Below, piece after piece: positions 1-15,024 of a stretch of DNA of 64,000 nt. The notes under the pieces are model-generated. The model was not told where the DNA came from. It did not search any database and worked only from the letters and a program-made list of their open reading frames with translations. Made by a program: the position numbers and the translations under genes. The stretch lies in contig NZ_BCXH01000003.1 of the NCBI RefSeq assembly GCF_001895005.1, positions 186,001 through 250,000 of the forward strand. The letters are read 5' to 3'. The stretch's first letter is position 1. Each line of letters opens with the position of its first letter. The stretch is from Rhodococcus yunnanensis NBRC 103083. GTDB taxonomy: Bacteria; Actinomycetota; Actinomycetes; Mycobacteriales; Mycobacteriaceae.

Positions 1-1
1 A

Positions 2-304
2 CGAGTCGGTAGGCCGGGACTGCTGGGCACAGTGGCCCGTACCGCAGTCGTCGCAGGCACCGCCAATGCGACGTCGAACATGATGAACCGTAGGCGGCAG
101 GCCCGCGACGAACAGCAACAGGACGCGCAGGCCTACCGAGATCAGCAACAGGCACCGCAGGCAGCTCCAGCAGCTCCAGCACAGGCAGCTCCGACAGAAG
201 ACGACCTCGTGGCCAAGATCAAGCAGCTCGCGGACCTACGTGATCAAGGAATCCTCGACGCCGACGAGTTCGCGGCCGCGAAAGCCAAGCTCTTGGCAAC
301 CTGA
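2..304 (+). CDS. SHOCT-domain protein, 3' part only
   Basis: The frame is open from the first bases of the window, so the true start lies upstream; the GTG at 32 is probably internal. The visible part begins with a short hydrophobic stretch (LLGTVARTAVVAGTA), then an Arg/Gln/Ala-rich low-complexity linker, and ends in a SHOCT domain (about the last 34 residues, DDLVAKIKQLADLRDQGILD and following). SHOCT is a short C-terminal helical module thought to mediate oligomerisation. Proteins of this layout are common in actinobacteria, but I know of no defined function. A strong hairpin follows at 321-368. Confidence 0.7.
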   Translation, partial: RVGRPGLLGTVARTAVVAGTANATSNMMNRRRQARDEQQQDAQAYRDQQQAPQAAPAAPAQAAPTEDDLVAKIKQLADLRDQGILDADEFAAAKAKLLAT

Positions 305-320
305 TCCCCGGGGGCGGTGG

Positions 321-368
321 ACCACTCGGGCCCCTCCTCGCCGTCCGGCGAGAAGGGGCCCGAGTGGT
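321..368. terminator. Bidirectional hairpin between SHOCT gene and leuA
   Basis: Perfect 15-bp inverted repeat, arms 321-335 and 354-368, with a further TCGCC/GGCGA pairing inside the loop. It sits between two convergent genes (SHOCT + and leuA -) and can end both transcripts. It has no U-tract, as is usual in high-GC actinobacteria. Confidence 0.75.
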
Positions 369-394
369 TGCTGGAACCTGTGGCGCGTGTGCGT

Positions 395-2615
<2,221 letters not shown>

Positions 2616-2713
2616 GGGTGCCGCTCCTTTGGGTCCAGGTCTGACTGTGACTACCAGCGTGGCGGTCGTCGGCGCCGGTTGCATCACCCGGAGTTGGTGA
2701 ATAAAGCGGACGG

Positions 2714-5374
2714 TCAGAGCAGGCCGAGGTCGTGGGCCGCGGCGATCGCGTCACGCCTGGAACGAACTTCGAGTTTGCGGTAGATACCCCGCAGGTGAGT
2801 CTTGATCGTGTTGACCGAGACGAAATGGTCGGACGCGATCTGCTCGGCCGTCCGCCACGACGGCAACTCCCGGAGCAGTTCGAGCTCGCGCGGCGTCAGC
2901 GTCGTGGTCGGCCTGGGAGCGTCGTCGCGTCCACGGGGAGGTACGGCGCCTCGCACGGTGTCCGCGAACGACTCGAGACGTCCGAACCTGCCATGATTTC
3001 GGCTGAGAATCTCGCGGACGTCGCTGCCGTATTCGGCGAACGGTCGCAGTATGCGCTCCGGTTCGGCCAGCGTCAGCGCGCGCGTCGCCAGCTCGTACGC
3101 CTTGGTCGGATTGCGCTTGGCGTGCGCGATCGACGACGCAGCCAACAGTGCTCGGACGAGGGTCACCGGGCTCGCGCACGTCCGAGTTCCCTCGATCACC
3201 GGCGCGAGTTCGGCGTCGGCGGCGTCCAGGCGTCCACACCGGCGATGCACGTCGGCGGTCAGCAGAGATACTTCGCCCGTGCGGCCGATCCTGCGAGCCG
3301 TCACACCGACGAGTTCCGCGGCCCACAGCGATTCCCCCGCCGAGTGGTACCTCTGCTGCACTACGGGTGCGAGTAGCGCCTCGAAACCGGGGATGACGGG
3401 GCGGTCGTACTCGAGCCACTCGCGGCCGACACGGTGTACCCCGCGCGAGTCCGTCCTCGTCCCTAGCGCCCACGCTGCTCTGCGCCCGTAGTCGGCGACA
3501 GCGGGCACGGGAGCCGAGCCGATCGTGGACCACATCGTGTCGGGATGCGACACGGCGTCCATACGCAGATGTGCGACGAGTGCTCCCAGTGAGCATGCCG
3601 CTGCTGCGATCTCGGTCTCGGTGATCGAATGGGTACCTGCATACGCGACGGCGTCACGCGAACGAACAAGCGCATCGTCGAGTTGCCCGTCGAGCAGGTG
3701 CGACGCAGCCGAGGCGGTCATGCACATCAGCGCAGTGCGATGAAGCCCTCCTGCCTGCGCATGCGCTACGGCATCGGCCAGCAACCTTCTGGCTTCACCG
3801 GTCCTGCCCAGGTACAACCGGGCGGTGCCCGCCGTCGACAGCGTGAACGCGTCGAGAGCCGGACTGTCGGCCTGCCCGATCTCCAGCGCCTCCAGGTGCG
3901 CCAGCGCAGCACCGATGTTGCCTGTCTGGAATGCGGCCTGCACCTCCAATGCGCGCCGGAGGAGTTCTGCGGCACCGGCGGCATCAGAATCCGGCGTCGT
4001 GGGCATATGGCGGCGGAGGGCGGCCAGCGTCGAGACAGCGGGGGCTGTACTTCCGTTGGTCAAATGTGCTGCCGCGCTCAGTAATCGGCCGTACGCGGAC
4101 TCCCGAACATTCTGCGGACTTCGTTCGAGCGCGCGAACCACCGCCTCCGAGTGGCCCTGCATGACGAGATCGAGGCCCGAGGAAGCCAGCGTGGCCGACG
4201 TCGCCCTGCTGTCCCCGGCCTGTGTGCTGTGTTCGAGTGCCTGCAGTGGCTGCCGAGACTCGGTGAACCACTGAGAAGCAACGGATTCGAGATTGCGGAC
4301 CTGAGCGACACCGAGGCGATACATCTCGGCTCGTAGATACCCCCGCATCAGTGGGTGGTACCGGTAGGTCAGATCCGGTCCTGGAGTCTGTTCGATCAGA
4401 AAGTTGCGTGCGAGAAGCAAATCGAGTGTCTGCTGCACGTTCGAGCTGCCGGTGAGCTGCTCGGCGAGATCGACGGTGAACCACGCAGGAACGGACGTCT
4501 CGACGAGGAATCGCCTTACCTCCGATGTCAACCCGGCGAGCACCTCGCTCACGAGGTAGTCGGCGACGTTGTGCTGGGAGCCGGTGAACCGGTCGACGAC
4601 CGATCCCGGATCTCGGCTGTTCGCCAGCGTCATGGTCGCCAGCCGCAAACCGGCGGCCCATCCCTGAGTTCGGGCGATCACGGCATCGAAGTCAGTGCTG
4701 CTCAACGTGATTCCGGACGCCGCGAACATGGTGTCCGCCTCGCTCGAGGTGAAAGCGATGTCATCGGTCGTGATGTCTCGAACTCGACCGTCCAATCGGA
4801 GTTTCTGCAACGCCAACGGCGGTTCGAACCTGCTCGCGATCACCGTCCTGACGTTGCGCGGAGGCCAGTGCAGAAAGTTGCCGAGTGCCACCAATACGTC
4901 GCGGTCGTGCAGAAGGTGTGCATCGTCGAGCACCATCAATATCGGCTCGTCGACGCTCTCCAGCGCTTCGACCAGCAGCGCGCTGTAGTTCGCGTACTCG
5001 GGTTCACCCGGCAGCGGCAGCCCCACCACTGCGTCCGCCACTGCCCCCGATCCGGACTGCATCAACGCCGACGCGATGCACGCACGCAGGGATGCGAGCG
5101 AATTGTCGGACTCGTCGATGGTCAACCACGCGACCGCCGGCTTGGTTGTGTGACTACCGGGGTTGTGATTACGGGGGTTGTGAGTGGCGGAGATCCAGTC
5201 GACGAGAAGCGTCGTCTTGCCGGAGCCTGCAGGAGCCGTGAGCAGCGTGACGGTACTCGGTTGCGCCGCGCTCTCGCCCAGCGCCTCGACGAGCCGATCG
5301 CGCCTGATGGTGGCGCCGGGTCGAGCCGGGACACGGCACCGCAGGTGCGGCACCGCGCATGGCAACGTGGTCAT
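2714..5374 (-). CDS. MalT/LAL-type LuxR transcriptional regulator
   Basis: About 886 residues. An N-terminal STAND ATPase has a Walker A APAGSGKT at about 47-54 and a Walker B ILMVLDDAH at about 145-153; a long helical (TPR-like) middle follows; and a C-terminal LuxR helix-turn-helix covers about the last 62 residues (LTPRELELLREL, VSVNTIKTHLRGIYRKLEV). Such proteins bind an inducer and ATP, then multimerise to activate promoters. The start at ATG 5374 (MTTLPCAVPH) follows a GGGAGGGGGG ribosome site; the frame continues to 5998, but that overlaps the FUSC gene and is rejected. A 15-bp in-frame duplication (5155-5184) adds a His/Asn/Gly-rich insert shortly after Walker A. Target genes cannot be told from the sequence. 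Confidence 0.88.
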   Translation of the reverse strand: MTTLPCAVPHLRCRVPARPGATIRRDRLVEALGESAAQPSTVTLLTAPAGSGKTTLLVDWISATHNPRNHNPGSHTTKPAVAWLTIDESDNSLASLRACIASALMQSGSGAVADAVVGLPLPGEPEYANYSALLVEALESVDEPILMVLDDAHLLHDRDVLVALGNFLHWPPRNVRTVIASRFEPPLALQKLRLDGRVRDITTDDIAFTSSEADTMFAASGITLSSTDFDAVIARTQGWAAGLRLATMTLANSRDPGSVVDRFTGSQHNVADYLVSEVLAGLTSEVRRFLVETSVPAWFTVDLAEQLTGSSNVQQTLDLLLARNFLIEQTPGPDLTYRYHPLMRGYLRAEMYRLGVAQVRNLESVASQWFTESRQPLQALEHSTQAGDSRATSATLASSGLDLVMQGHSEAVVRALERSPQNVRESAYGRLLSAAAHLTNGSTAPAVSTLAALRRHMPTTPDSDAAGAAELLRRALEVQAAFQTGNIGAALAHLEALEIGQADSPALDAFTLSTAGTARLYLGRTGEARRLLADAVAHAQAGGLHRTALMCMTASAASHLLDGQLDDALVRSRDAVAYAGTHSITETEIAAAACSLGALVAHLRMDAVSHPDTMWSTIGSAPVPAVADYGRRAAWALGTRTDSRGVHRVGREWLEYDRPVIPGFEALLAPVVQQRYHSAGESLWAAELVGVTARRIGRTGEVSLLTADVHRRCGRLDAADAELAPVIEGTRTCASPVTLVRALLAASSIAHAKRNPTKAYELATRALTLAEPERILRPFAEYGSDVREILSRNHGRFGRLESFADTVRGAVPPRGRDDAPRPTTTLTPRELELLRELPSWRTAEQIASDHFVSVNTIKTHLRGIYRKLEVRSRRDAIAAAHDLGLL
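5155..5184. repeat. 15-bp tandem duplication inside the LuxR gene
   Basis: Two near-identical 15-bp units (TACCGGGGTTGTGAT and TACGGGGGTTGTGAG) in frame with the regulator's codons. They encode the insert PRNHNPGSH after the Walker A helix. It resembles the other short arrays in this window. Confidence 0.6.
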
Positions 5375-5618
5375 GCGAACGAACCCCCCTCCCGACGAAC
5401 GGTGCTCACGGGACTCGTTCGGCCGAGGCCCGTCTTCTGATGACAGGAGTCCGATCCTTGTGGGTGGACTCGCCAATACTATTACTGCCAGCGGCTTTTC
5501 GGGTCTTCGAACTGAAAGGTGTTCGGCTGAGGTTTGTTTCGCGCCGATGTGCGACAGGGTGAGATCGGATCGGGGCCTGATACCGGAACCGGTGTCGAGA
5601 AAGGCGTCGGGAAACCGG

Positions 5619-7310
5619 TCACGTGCGCTGTTTGTACGCCGTCGAGAGTTGTTCGATCCGTGCAGTCCATGGCGTGGTCTCGCCGAAATCACGGCCGTCT
5701 GCGACGCTCCAGCACTGCGCGAGCAACTCGTAACCGAGCCGGTCCACGCCAGCGTGACGCGTCCACTGCGAGACCGTCCACCGACGATCGTTGTGCGCTG
5801 CGTCCGCGCCGGCGAGAGCGGAGTTGACCAGCTCGAACTGGACATCGCGTCGTAGTTCCAGGCCGCGTGCGCTCGCGGGGTGCGCGGTGGACACGTGCTG
5901 CAGTAGCTCGCTGGAGAGGTCGAGAACGCGGCGATCGGACCAGCCCAGTGCTCGACGAAACGCGTGCGGTTGCACACACCACAGGACACCGAACGCAACG
6001 AGCACTCCGAGAACGGTCTCGATCACACGGTCCGTCACCACGTCTGCCGTGGATGCGTCGGGGTGCGACAGCGACCCCATCAGCAGCGCGAGCGGGGTGA
6101 TGAACACGACCGCGAGACCGTAGTTGCGGGCCACCGATATCTCGATGAGGAACTGAAGGGCCATCAGAACGACGATGATCGTCACACCCGTCACCGACAG
6201 TTCCTGCACCAGCGCGAACAACGCGACGCCGAGCACCGTGCCACCCAACCGCTGCACTCCGCGATAGCTGCCGTGAACCCGGTCGGGGCCCTGCTGGAGC
6301 ACCAGTACCGCACCGAGGACGGCCCAATCCGGTCTCGGCAGTCCGAGCGCCACAGCCATGCCGCCCGACGCGAGAGCGCCCACGAAAACCCTCGTCGCGG
6401 TGGCGACCGCGTGCGACTGCGGGTGAAGCGAGCGGCGCAACCGGTAGGCCACGCTCGGTCTGGCCAACGGCAGTACGTCACTGGGAGCGTCGACGTCCGC
6501 GTCGGGATCAGGATCGAGATCGACAGCGTGCGAGCTTCGGGCGTGCGTCGCCGCCGCAAAACTCAGATGGGCACTGAACAGGGCCTGTACCAGGGCAGGA
6601 CGCGGATTGCGAGTAGGCAGACCTGCGTCGTACACAGCTGCCCACGCCGCATGCAATCGCGATCCGGCAGCTCGCCGAGCCCCCGCGTCGGACAGGTACA
6701 TCTCGACAGTGCTCTTCGCGGCGGACACAGCGTCCTCCTCGGGGGCTCGCGGCGCCCACAACACCGGTGCCATCGACACGAGGGCGGCGGACACGGCACC
6801 CGCGGCGGCCCATGCAGCTGCCGTCGTCGGCGATATGTGTGCGCTCGGAAGGTACGACGACACCGCGCAGACGAGGACGAAGAAGAAGGCGCCTGGCGCA
6901 CCCAAGCGCAGTGCGGCGACGATGTACACCGCGATCGCGGCGACGACCGCGAGCACCAGGACCGGAACCACGTACGAACTCCCGCTGCCCGCCGTCGCTC
7001 CAGCCAGGACCGACGCGACGAGCGCCACCCCGGCGATCGATACGATCCGCCACCGCGATCGGTACGGCCTTCCCTCTCCGTAGATCACCGCGAAACTCCC
7101 CGACACGGTCAGCAGGGCGGCAGTCTCGAAGCCCAGAACCCACGCGATCGACGCCGGAATTGCGAAAGCGAGCGCAGCACGAACTCCACCCGGCCACCGT
7201 CGCCCGGCGGACGGCAGCCCGAACAACACCGCGCGGGCACTGGGCGGGGGAGGAGGAGTCGGACCGTTCACGTGGACTGATGCTAGAGCCACCGCGTCGA
7301 CCCAGGTCAT
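5619..7310 (-). CDS. FUSC-family inner membrane protein (putative aromatic-acid exporter)
   Basis: Up to 563 residues with two hydrophobic blocks, each of several transmembrane helices (near residues 45-180 and 310-420), separated and followed by soluble segments. This is the FUSC / YccS / aromatic acid exporter architecture; the motif RPDWAVLGAVLVLQQGPDR at the start of the second block is typical. The likely role is export of organic anions across the membrane; the substrate is unknown. ATG 7310 has no good ribosome site; an alternative GTG at 7271 lies a few bases after a TAGCAT -10-like element and may be a leaderless start giving about 550 residues. It is transcribed away from ask. Confidence 0.78.
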   Translation of the reverse strand: MTWVDAVALASVHVNGPTPPPPPSARAVLFGLPSAGRRWPGGVRAALAFAIPASIAWVLGFETAALLTVSGSFAVIYGEGRPYRSRWRIVSIAGVALVASVLAGATAGSGSSYVVPVLVLAVVAAIAVYIVAALRLGAPGAFFFVLVCAVSSYLPSAHISPTTAAAWAAAGAVSAALVSMAPVLWAPRAPEEDAVSAAKSTVEMYLSDAGARRAAGSRLHAAWAAVYDAGLPTRNPRPALVQALFSAHLSFAAATHARSSHAVDLDPDPDADVDAPSDVLPLARPSVAYRLRRSLHPQSHAVATATRVFVGALASGGMAVALGLPRPDWAVLGAVLVLQQGPDRVHGSYRGVQRLGGTVLGVALFALVQELSVTGVTIIVVLMALQFLIEISVARNYGLAVVFITPLALLMGSLSHPDASTADVVTDRVIETVLGVLVAFGVLWCVQPHAFRRALGWSDRRVLDLSSELLQHVSTAHPASARGLELRRDVQFELVNSALAGADAAHNDRRWTVSQWTRHAGVDRLGYELLAQCWSVADGRDFGETTPWTARIEQLSTAYKQRT

Positions 7311-7445
7311 CAGGACTACCGGGTCGCTCGCGGTTGCCCCGCACTCCTACTTCCCGCAGGTAGGGGCCATCACTGCCGACACGCATCGGTAAGCTGTTGC
7401 TCGATCACTGCTTGAATCCAGCAATTACAGCGGAGGTACACACGC

Positions 7446-9730
<2,285 letters not shown>

Positions 9731-9741
9731 CTCTTACAACT

Positions 9742-9787
9742 GCACCGCGCGTTCACATCCCAGGTTTCGGGAGCGAACGCGCGGTGC
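9742..9787. terminator. Bidirectional terminator hairpin after asd
   Basis: 13-bp perfect stem GCACCGCGCGTTC / GAACGCGCGGTGC (9742-9754 and 9775-9787), followed by TGTTGT. It lies between the convergent asd (+) and ABC ATPase (-) genes. Confidence 0.8.
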
Positions 9788-9807
9788 TGTTGTAGGAAGA
9801 CTTGCGC

Positions 9808-10884
<1,077 letters not shown>

Positions 10885-10998
10885 GCGTGAAGTAGATCCC
10901 TCCACCGGCAGGAACGTGCCGGACGATCCGAGTGTTGGGTGTCGACGGGTGCCGACGGTTCAACATAGTATGTCGGCCATCACACGTAGGGGGGCGGC

Positions 10999-12765
10999 AT
11001 GGACGGGTTGAATCGGAGGTCGGCACTCCGCCTGGCTGCGTTCGGTGTGGTTGCCGCGGCGCTGCCGGCGTCGTCGGTGGTCAAGCGCGCGCTGGCCGAC
11101 GACATCTTCGGTGGACACAGTCCGCTGCTGTTCCATTCGCCACCGCTGCAGCCCTTCCGTGACGAGTTGCCGCGGTTGCCGATTCTGACGGGCACGTCCA
11201 TCGAGTTGGGGGCGCACAGCAGCGCGCATTCGTTCCATGCCGATCTCGCACCGGGCCCGACGTTCGGCTACGGGGAACTCGACTATCTCGGCCCGACCAT
11301 CGAGAGCGTGCAGGGTCAGCCGTGGACACTGTCGTACACCAACGGCACCCAGGGAAATCCGCTGGCCGCGGACATCGACGTCTCGCTGCACGGGATGACC
11401 GAACACGACCGAGAGATGACGCCGACGTCGCTGCACATGCACGGCAGTATCACCCCGCCCGCCAGTGACGGACATTCGGAGATGCTCGTGCGGCCCGGCG
11501 AGTCTCTGACGCACAGCTTTCCGGGGCTCAACGAGGCAGCGGGGTTGTGGTACCACGATCACGCCATGTCGATGACCCGCATCAACGTCTACGCCGGGCT
11601 CGCCGGAATGAATCTCGTTCGCGATCGATTCGATTCGGGAGATGCAGACAATTCGCTCGGGCTGCCGTCCGGTGAATTCGAGCTACCGCTCCTGCTGCAG
11701 GAAAAGATCATGAATCCCGACGGCAGCATGAGCATCAGATCCACCATCACGGTGCCGCAGGGTAAATGGGAAGGCGGAGGCACCGGCGACGTCGGAGTGG
11801 TCAACGGCAAGATCTGGCCGACCATGGAGGTTGCCCGCGGCCTGTACCGGCTCCGAATCGTGAACGCGGGCTCGTACAGTGTCTGGAATCTGTTCTTCGG
11901 CAACAGAATGCAGTTCTGGGTGATCGGCAACGACGGGGGACTGCTCGACGCTCCCGTGTACACCGACAGCATCCGACTCGCGCCCGCCGAACGCGTCGAC
12001 GTGCTGGTCGATTTCGGTGCGCTGCAGCCCGGTGAACTGGTGGAACTGCGCAACGACGAACCGCCGCCCGCGCAGGCAGCCTCACTCGGAGCCGTGCCCA
12101 TGCCGCTCTTCTGTCAGTTCAGGGTTGCACCCGGACGCGGTTTCGTCGGTGACGTGATGACGATGTACCGAGGTGGGAAGGGCCAACCGCCGTTACTGCC
12201 GCCTGTTCCTGCAGCCCAGGTGCAACGCACCGTGACCGTCAATCAGCCGTCGGCCGGGTTGTCTCTGGCTCCGCCGCTCATGACGCTGAACAACCTTCGC
12301 TACGCCGACCCGGACATCGAGATGCCCGCGCAGGGAACCGTCGAGCAGTGGAACATCGTGAACACCACACTCGAACCGCATCCTATCCATCTGCACCTCG
12401 TGCACTTCCGGACGCTCGGCCGAGCGCCCGTGGATCTCCCTGCGTACCAACGAGACAACCCGAGGCCGGACGTCGGCATCAAGTGGGCACCGGACGTCGA
12501 ACGGTACGTCACCGGGCCGTTGTCACCACCCGCAGCGTGGGAGGCGGGCGCCAAGGACACCGTCAACACCTATCCCGGGACCGTCACCAGGATTCTTGTG
12601 CGATTCCCGTCTGCCGAGGACCTCGGCTTCGATCCGGACGCTGTGTTCTCTGCCCCCTCGGGCCACCATGGTGGCGGTGCGGAGCTACAGGGCTACATGT
12701 GGCACTGCCACATGCTCGACCACGAGGATCACGAGATGATGCTGCGGTATCGGCTGGTGCGCTGA
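10999..12765 (+). CDS. Tat-exported multicopper oxidase (CotA/bilirubin-oxidase-like)
   Basis: 588 residues. A twin-arginine signal (NRRSALRLAAFGVVAAALPA) is followed by three cupredoxin domains. All four copper motifs are visible: LHMHGS, WYHDHAMS, HPIHLHLVHF and the type-1 site WHCHMLDHEDHEMM with an axial Met. The folded, copper-loaded enzyme would be exported and oxidise phenols, metals or similar donors with O2 as acceptor. GGGGGGCGG precedes the ATG. It is divergent from the ABC ATPase across a 114-bp gap. Phenoxazinone-synthase-like or manganese-oxidase activity are alternatives; the substrate cannot be set from sequence. Confidence 0.9.
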   Translation: MDGLNRRSALRLAAFGVVAAALPASSVVKRALADDIFGGHSPLLFHSPPLQPFRDELPRLPILTGTSIELGAHSSAHSFHADLAPGPTFGYGELDYLGPTIESVQGQPWTLSYTNGTQGNPLAADIDVSLHGMTEHDREMTPTSLHMHGSITPPASDGHSEMLVRPGESLTHSFPGLNEAAGLWYHDHAMSMTRINVYAGLAGMNLVRDRFDSGDADNSLGLPSGEFELPLLLQEKIMNPDGSMSIRSTITVPQGKWEGGGTGDVGVVNGKIWPTMEVARGLYRLRIVNAGSYSVWNLFFGNRMQFWVIGNDGGLLDAPVYTDSIRLAPAERVDVLVDFGALQPGELVELRNDEPPPAQAASLGAVPMPLFCQFRVAPGRGFVGDVMTMYRGGKGQPPLLPPVPAAQVQRTVTVNQPSAGLSLAPPLMTLNNLRYADPDIEMPAQGTVEQWNIVNTTLEPHPIHLHLVHFRTLGRAPVDLPAYQRDNPRPDVGIKWAPDVERYVTGPLSPPAAWEAGAKDTVNTYPGTVTRILVRFPSAEDLGFDPDAVFSAPSGHHGGGAELQGYMWHCHMLDHEDHEMMLRYRLVR

Positions 12766-12767
12766 CG

Positions 12768-12791
12768 GTTCTGCTTGTTCTGCTTGTTCTG
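12768..12791. repeat. 9-bp tandem array after the multicopper oxidase gene
   Basis: Unit GTTCTGCTT repeated 2.7 times, beginning a few bases after the stop codon. Confidence 0.7.
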
Positions 12792-12905
12792 CGGAGGATG
12801 CTCACGCCGATTCTGGATCCTCAGCCCATGCTTGGGATGAGGATTGGAGAGTCGAGTGAGGATCTGGGTAGAGGGCAGAGGGCAGTGGGCATGAGGAGTT
12901 AAAAG

Positions 12906-12917
12906 CAGTCTGGACTG
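12906..12917. promoter_or_regulatory. Candidate TetR operator
   Basis: Inverted repeat CAGTC-TG-GACTG about 30 bp upstream of the TetR gene start at 12947, a typical position for an autoregulatory TetR site. No other palindrome of this quality is seen in the gap 12766-12946. Confidence 0.5.
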
Positions 12918-12946
12918 TTTGTTGATTTCACGCTATCGTCCCTTCT

Positions 12947-13525
12947 GTGACCCAGAGCACTGAAGTACCCGAACGACGCACGCAGGCGCAGCGCACCGCA
13001 GGCACGCAGGCAAAGCTTCTCGATGCCGCGATCGAGTGCCTCGTCGAACTGGGATTCGCCAAGACGAGCACTCAGGAGATCGCGCGCCGAGCCGGAGTGT
13101 CTCGCGGCGCACAACTGCACCACTTTCCCACCAAGGAAGCCTTGGTGACGGCTGCCGTCGGGCATCTCGTGGAGAAGAGACTCGCCGAGATCCTCGCGAG
13201 CGAACCCGACCCCGAGCGCGGAGTCGAAGTGCTCAGCGAGGCGTTCTCCGGTCCGCTCTTCTACGCAGCACTCGAACTGTGGGTTGCGGCGCGAACCGAT
13301 CCGATCCTGCACGAGGCGATGGTCCCGCTGGAGCGAAAGGTTTCGGAGGCGATCATGGGCGGTGCAACGGCCGTCATGGGAAGCCGTATGACCACCGAAT
13401 CGATCGAACTCAGCGTCGAACTTGCGCGCGGGCTCGCCGTCTCGGCGCTGCTGCGCACCCCCGAGTCCGATGCAGCCCTACGCGCCCGGCTACTGCCGGC
13501 GTGGGAAACGAAGGTGATGCAGTGA
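12947..13525 (+). CDS. TetR-family transcriptional regulator
   Basis: 192 residues. The N-terminal HTH (residues about 20-66; AIECLVELGFAKTSTQEIAR and AGVSRGAQLHHFPTKEALV) is a classic TetR DNA-binding domain, followed by a helical ligand-binding domain. The start is GTG 12947. It is the first gene of a chain whose stop and start codons overlap at every junction but one: TetR/FMO share GTGA at 13522. It therefore most likely controls the following monooxygenase, GMC oxidoreductase and decarboxylase-like gene, possibly through the palindrome at 12906. The ligand is unknown. Confidence 0.9.
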   Translation: MTQSTEVPERRTQAQRTAGTQAKLLDAAIECLVELGFAKTSTQEIARRAGVSRGAQLHHFPTKEALVTAAVGHLVEKRLAEILASEPDPERGVEVLSEAFSGPLFYAALELWVAARTDPILHEAMVPLERKVSEAIMGGATAVMGSRMTTESIELSVELARGLAVSALLRTPESDAALRARLLPAWETKVMQ

Positions 13526-15024
13526 CGCACTCACAGAAGGTGCTCCCCGAGTCGGTGCGCGTGCTCGTCGTCGGGGCGGGCTTCGCCGGAATCGGCGCGG
13601 TATCGAGAATTCTCGACGACGACCCCAACGCCGACGTCGTCGTCATCGAACGAGCGGACGACGTCGGAGGCACGTGGCGCGACAACACCTACCCTGGGTG
13701 CGCCTGCGACGTGCCGACCTCGCTCTACTCGTTCTCGTTCGCGCCGAGCCCGGACTGGACACACACGTTCGCCCGCCAACCCGAGATACACCGTTATCTC
13801 CGCGGCGTCGTCGACGCACTGGGGCTGCAGGGCAGAATCTTCACCGGATGCGAATTGATCTCTGCGAAATGGGATTCGGCGAACAGTAGATGGGCCGTCG
13901 AAACGTCCCTCGGCTCGCTGACGGCACACGTGCTCGTCGCAGCAACCGGTGCGCTGTCGACGCCGAAACTGCCGAACGTCCCAGGGATCGAGAAGTTCGC
14001 AGGCACCATGTTCCACTCGGCGACGTGGAACCACGACCACGACCTCACCGACCAGCGCGTGGCCGTCATCGGCACCGGCGCATCCGCGGTACAGTTCGTG
14101 CCCGAAATAGTCGACCGCACAGCCCGTCTCACCGTGTTCCAGCGGACACCTGCCTGGGTGGTACCACGGCTCGACCGGACGCTCGGGAAACTGGAGAAAG
14201 CGATGTATCGCCGTTTCCCCTCGACGCAGAAGGCTGTGCGCGGATTCATCTACGGGTACCGAGAGGCCTATGTCAGCGCATTGGCACATCACCCCGGTGT
14301 GCTGCCGCTCGTGTCGAACGTCGCGAAGCTCCACTTGCGCCGACAGGTCAAGAACCCCGTGACACGCGCTGCATTGACGCCGGATTTCATGTTGGGGTGC
14401 AAGCGCATGCTGCTGTCCAACGATTGGTTGAAGACACTGGACCGCGATGACGTCGACCTCGTCGACAGTGGTTTGACCGAGATCACCGAGAACGCGGTGG
14501 TCGACGCGCACGGTAACTCGTACCCGGTCGACACGATCATCTTCGCGACCGGATTCACCCCGACGGAACCTCCTGTGTCTCATGCGATTCAGGGTTCCGA
14601 CGGCCGCACGCTGGCGGAGCGGTGGGGTGGAAGCCCGAACGCGTACCGGGGAACGACGGTGCACGGGTTCCCGAATCTGTTCCTGATGTACGGCCCCAAC
14701 ACCAATCTCGGACACTCGTCGATCGTGTACATGCTCGAATCTCAGGCGAACTACCTGGTCTCGGCGCTGCGGCAGATGCGCGAACAGAGAATCGAAGCGG
14801 TCGACGTATCGGAACATGCTCAACAGCAGTACAACTCGTGGATACACGACTCGCTGTCCGGCACCGTGTGGAACGCAGGCGGATGCTCGAGTTGGTACCT
14901 CGACTCCGAGGGCCGCAATCCGGTCATGTGGCCGACCTACACCTTCACCTTTCGAAACTCGACGCGAACGTTCGAGACCTCGGACTACGCCCTCACGCCT
15001 GCGGGAAAGAGTGCACAACTATGA
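13522..15024 (+). CDS. Flavin-containing (Baeyer-Villiger type) monooxygenase
   Basis: 500 residues. FAD-binding VVGAGFAGIGAV at about residue 15, the Baeyer-Villiger fingerprint FAGTMFHSATWN (FxGxxxHxxxW), and NADPH-binding VIGTGASAVQ place it in the class B flavin monooxygenases. It would insert oxygen next to a carbonyl or oxidise a heteroatom, using NADPH and O2. The start GTG 13522 overlaps the TetR stop; the longer frame back to 13036 lies inside the TetR gene and is a shadow. Its own stop overlaps the GMC gene (ATGA). The substrate is unknown; the operon partners suggest an alcohol-to-ketone-to-ester sequence. Confidence 0.92.
   Translation: MTHSQKVLPESVRVLVVGAGFAGIGAVSRILDDDPNADVVVIERADDVGGTWRDNTYPGCACDVPTSLYSFSFAPSPDWTHTFARQPEIHRYLRGVVDALGLQGRIFTGCELISAKWDSANSRWAVETSLGSLTAHVLVAATGALSTPKLPNVPGIEKFAGTMFHSATWNHDHDLTDQRVAVIGTGASAVQFVPEIVDRTARLTVFQRTPAWVVPRLDRTLGKLEKAMYRRFPSTQKAVRGFIYGYREAYVSALAHHPGVLPLVSNVAKLHLRRQVKNPVTRAALTPDFMLGCKRMLLSNDWLKTLDRDDVDLVDSGLTEITENAVVDAHGNSYPVDTIIFATGFTPTEPPVSHAIQGSDGRTLAERWGGSPNAYRGTTVHGFPNLFLMYGPNTNLGHSSIVYMLESQANYLVSALRQMREQRIEAVDVSEHAQQQYNSWIHDSLSGTVWNAGGCSSWYLDSEGRNPVMWPTYTFTFRNSTRTFETSDYALTPAGKSAQL

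Noticed and set aside
5375..5998. N-terminal extension of the LuxR regulator
   Set aside because: It overlaps the FUSC gene, lacks regulator features and the ribosome site is at 5374.
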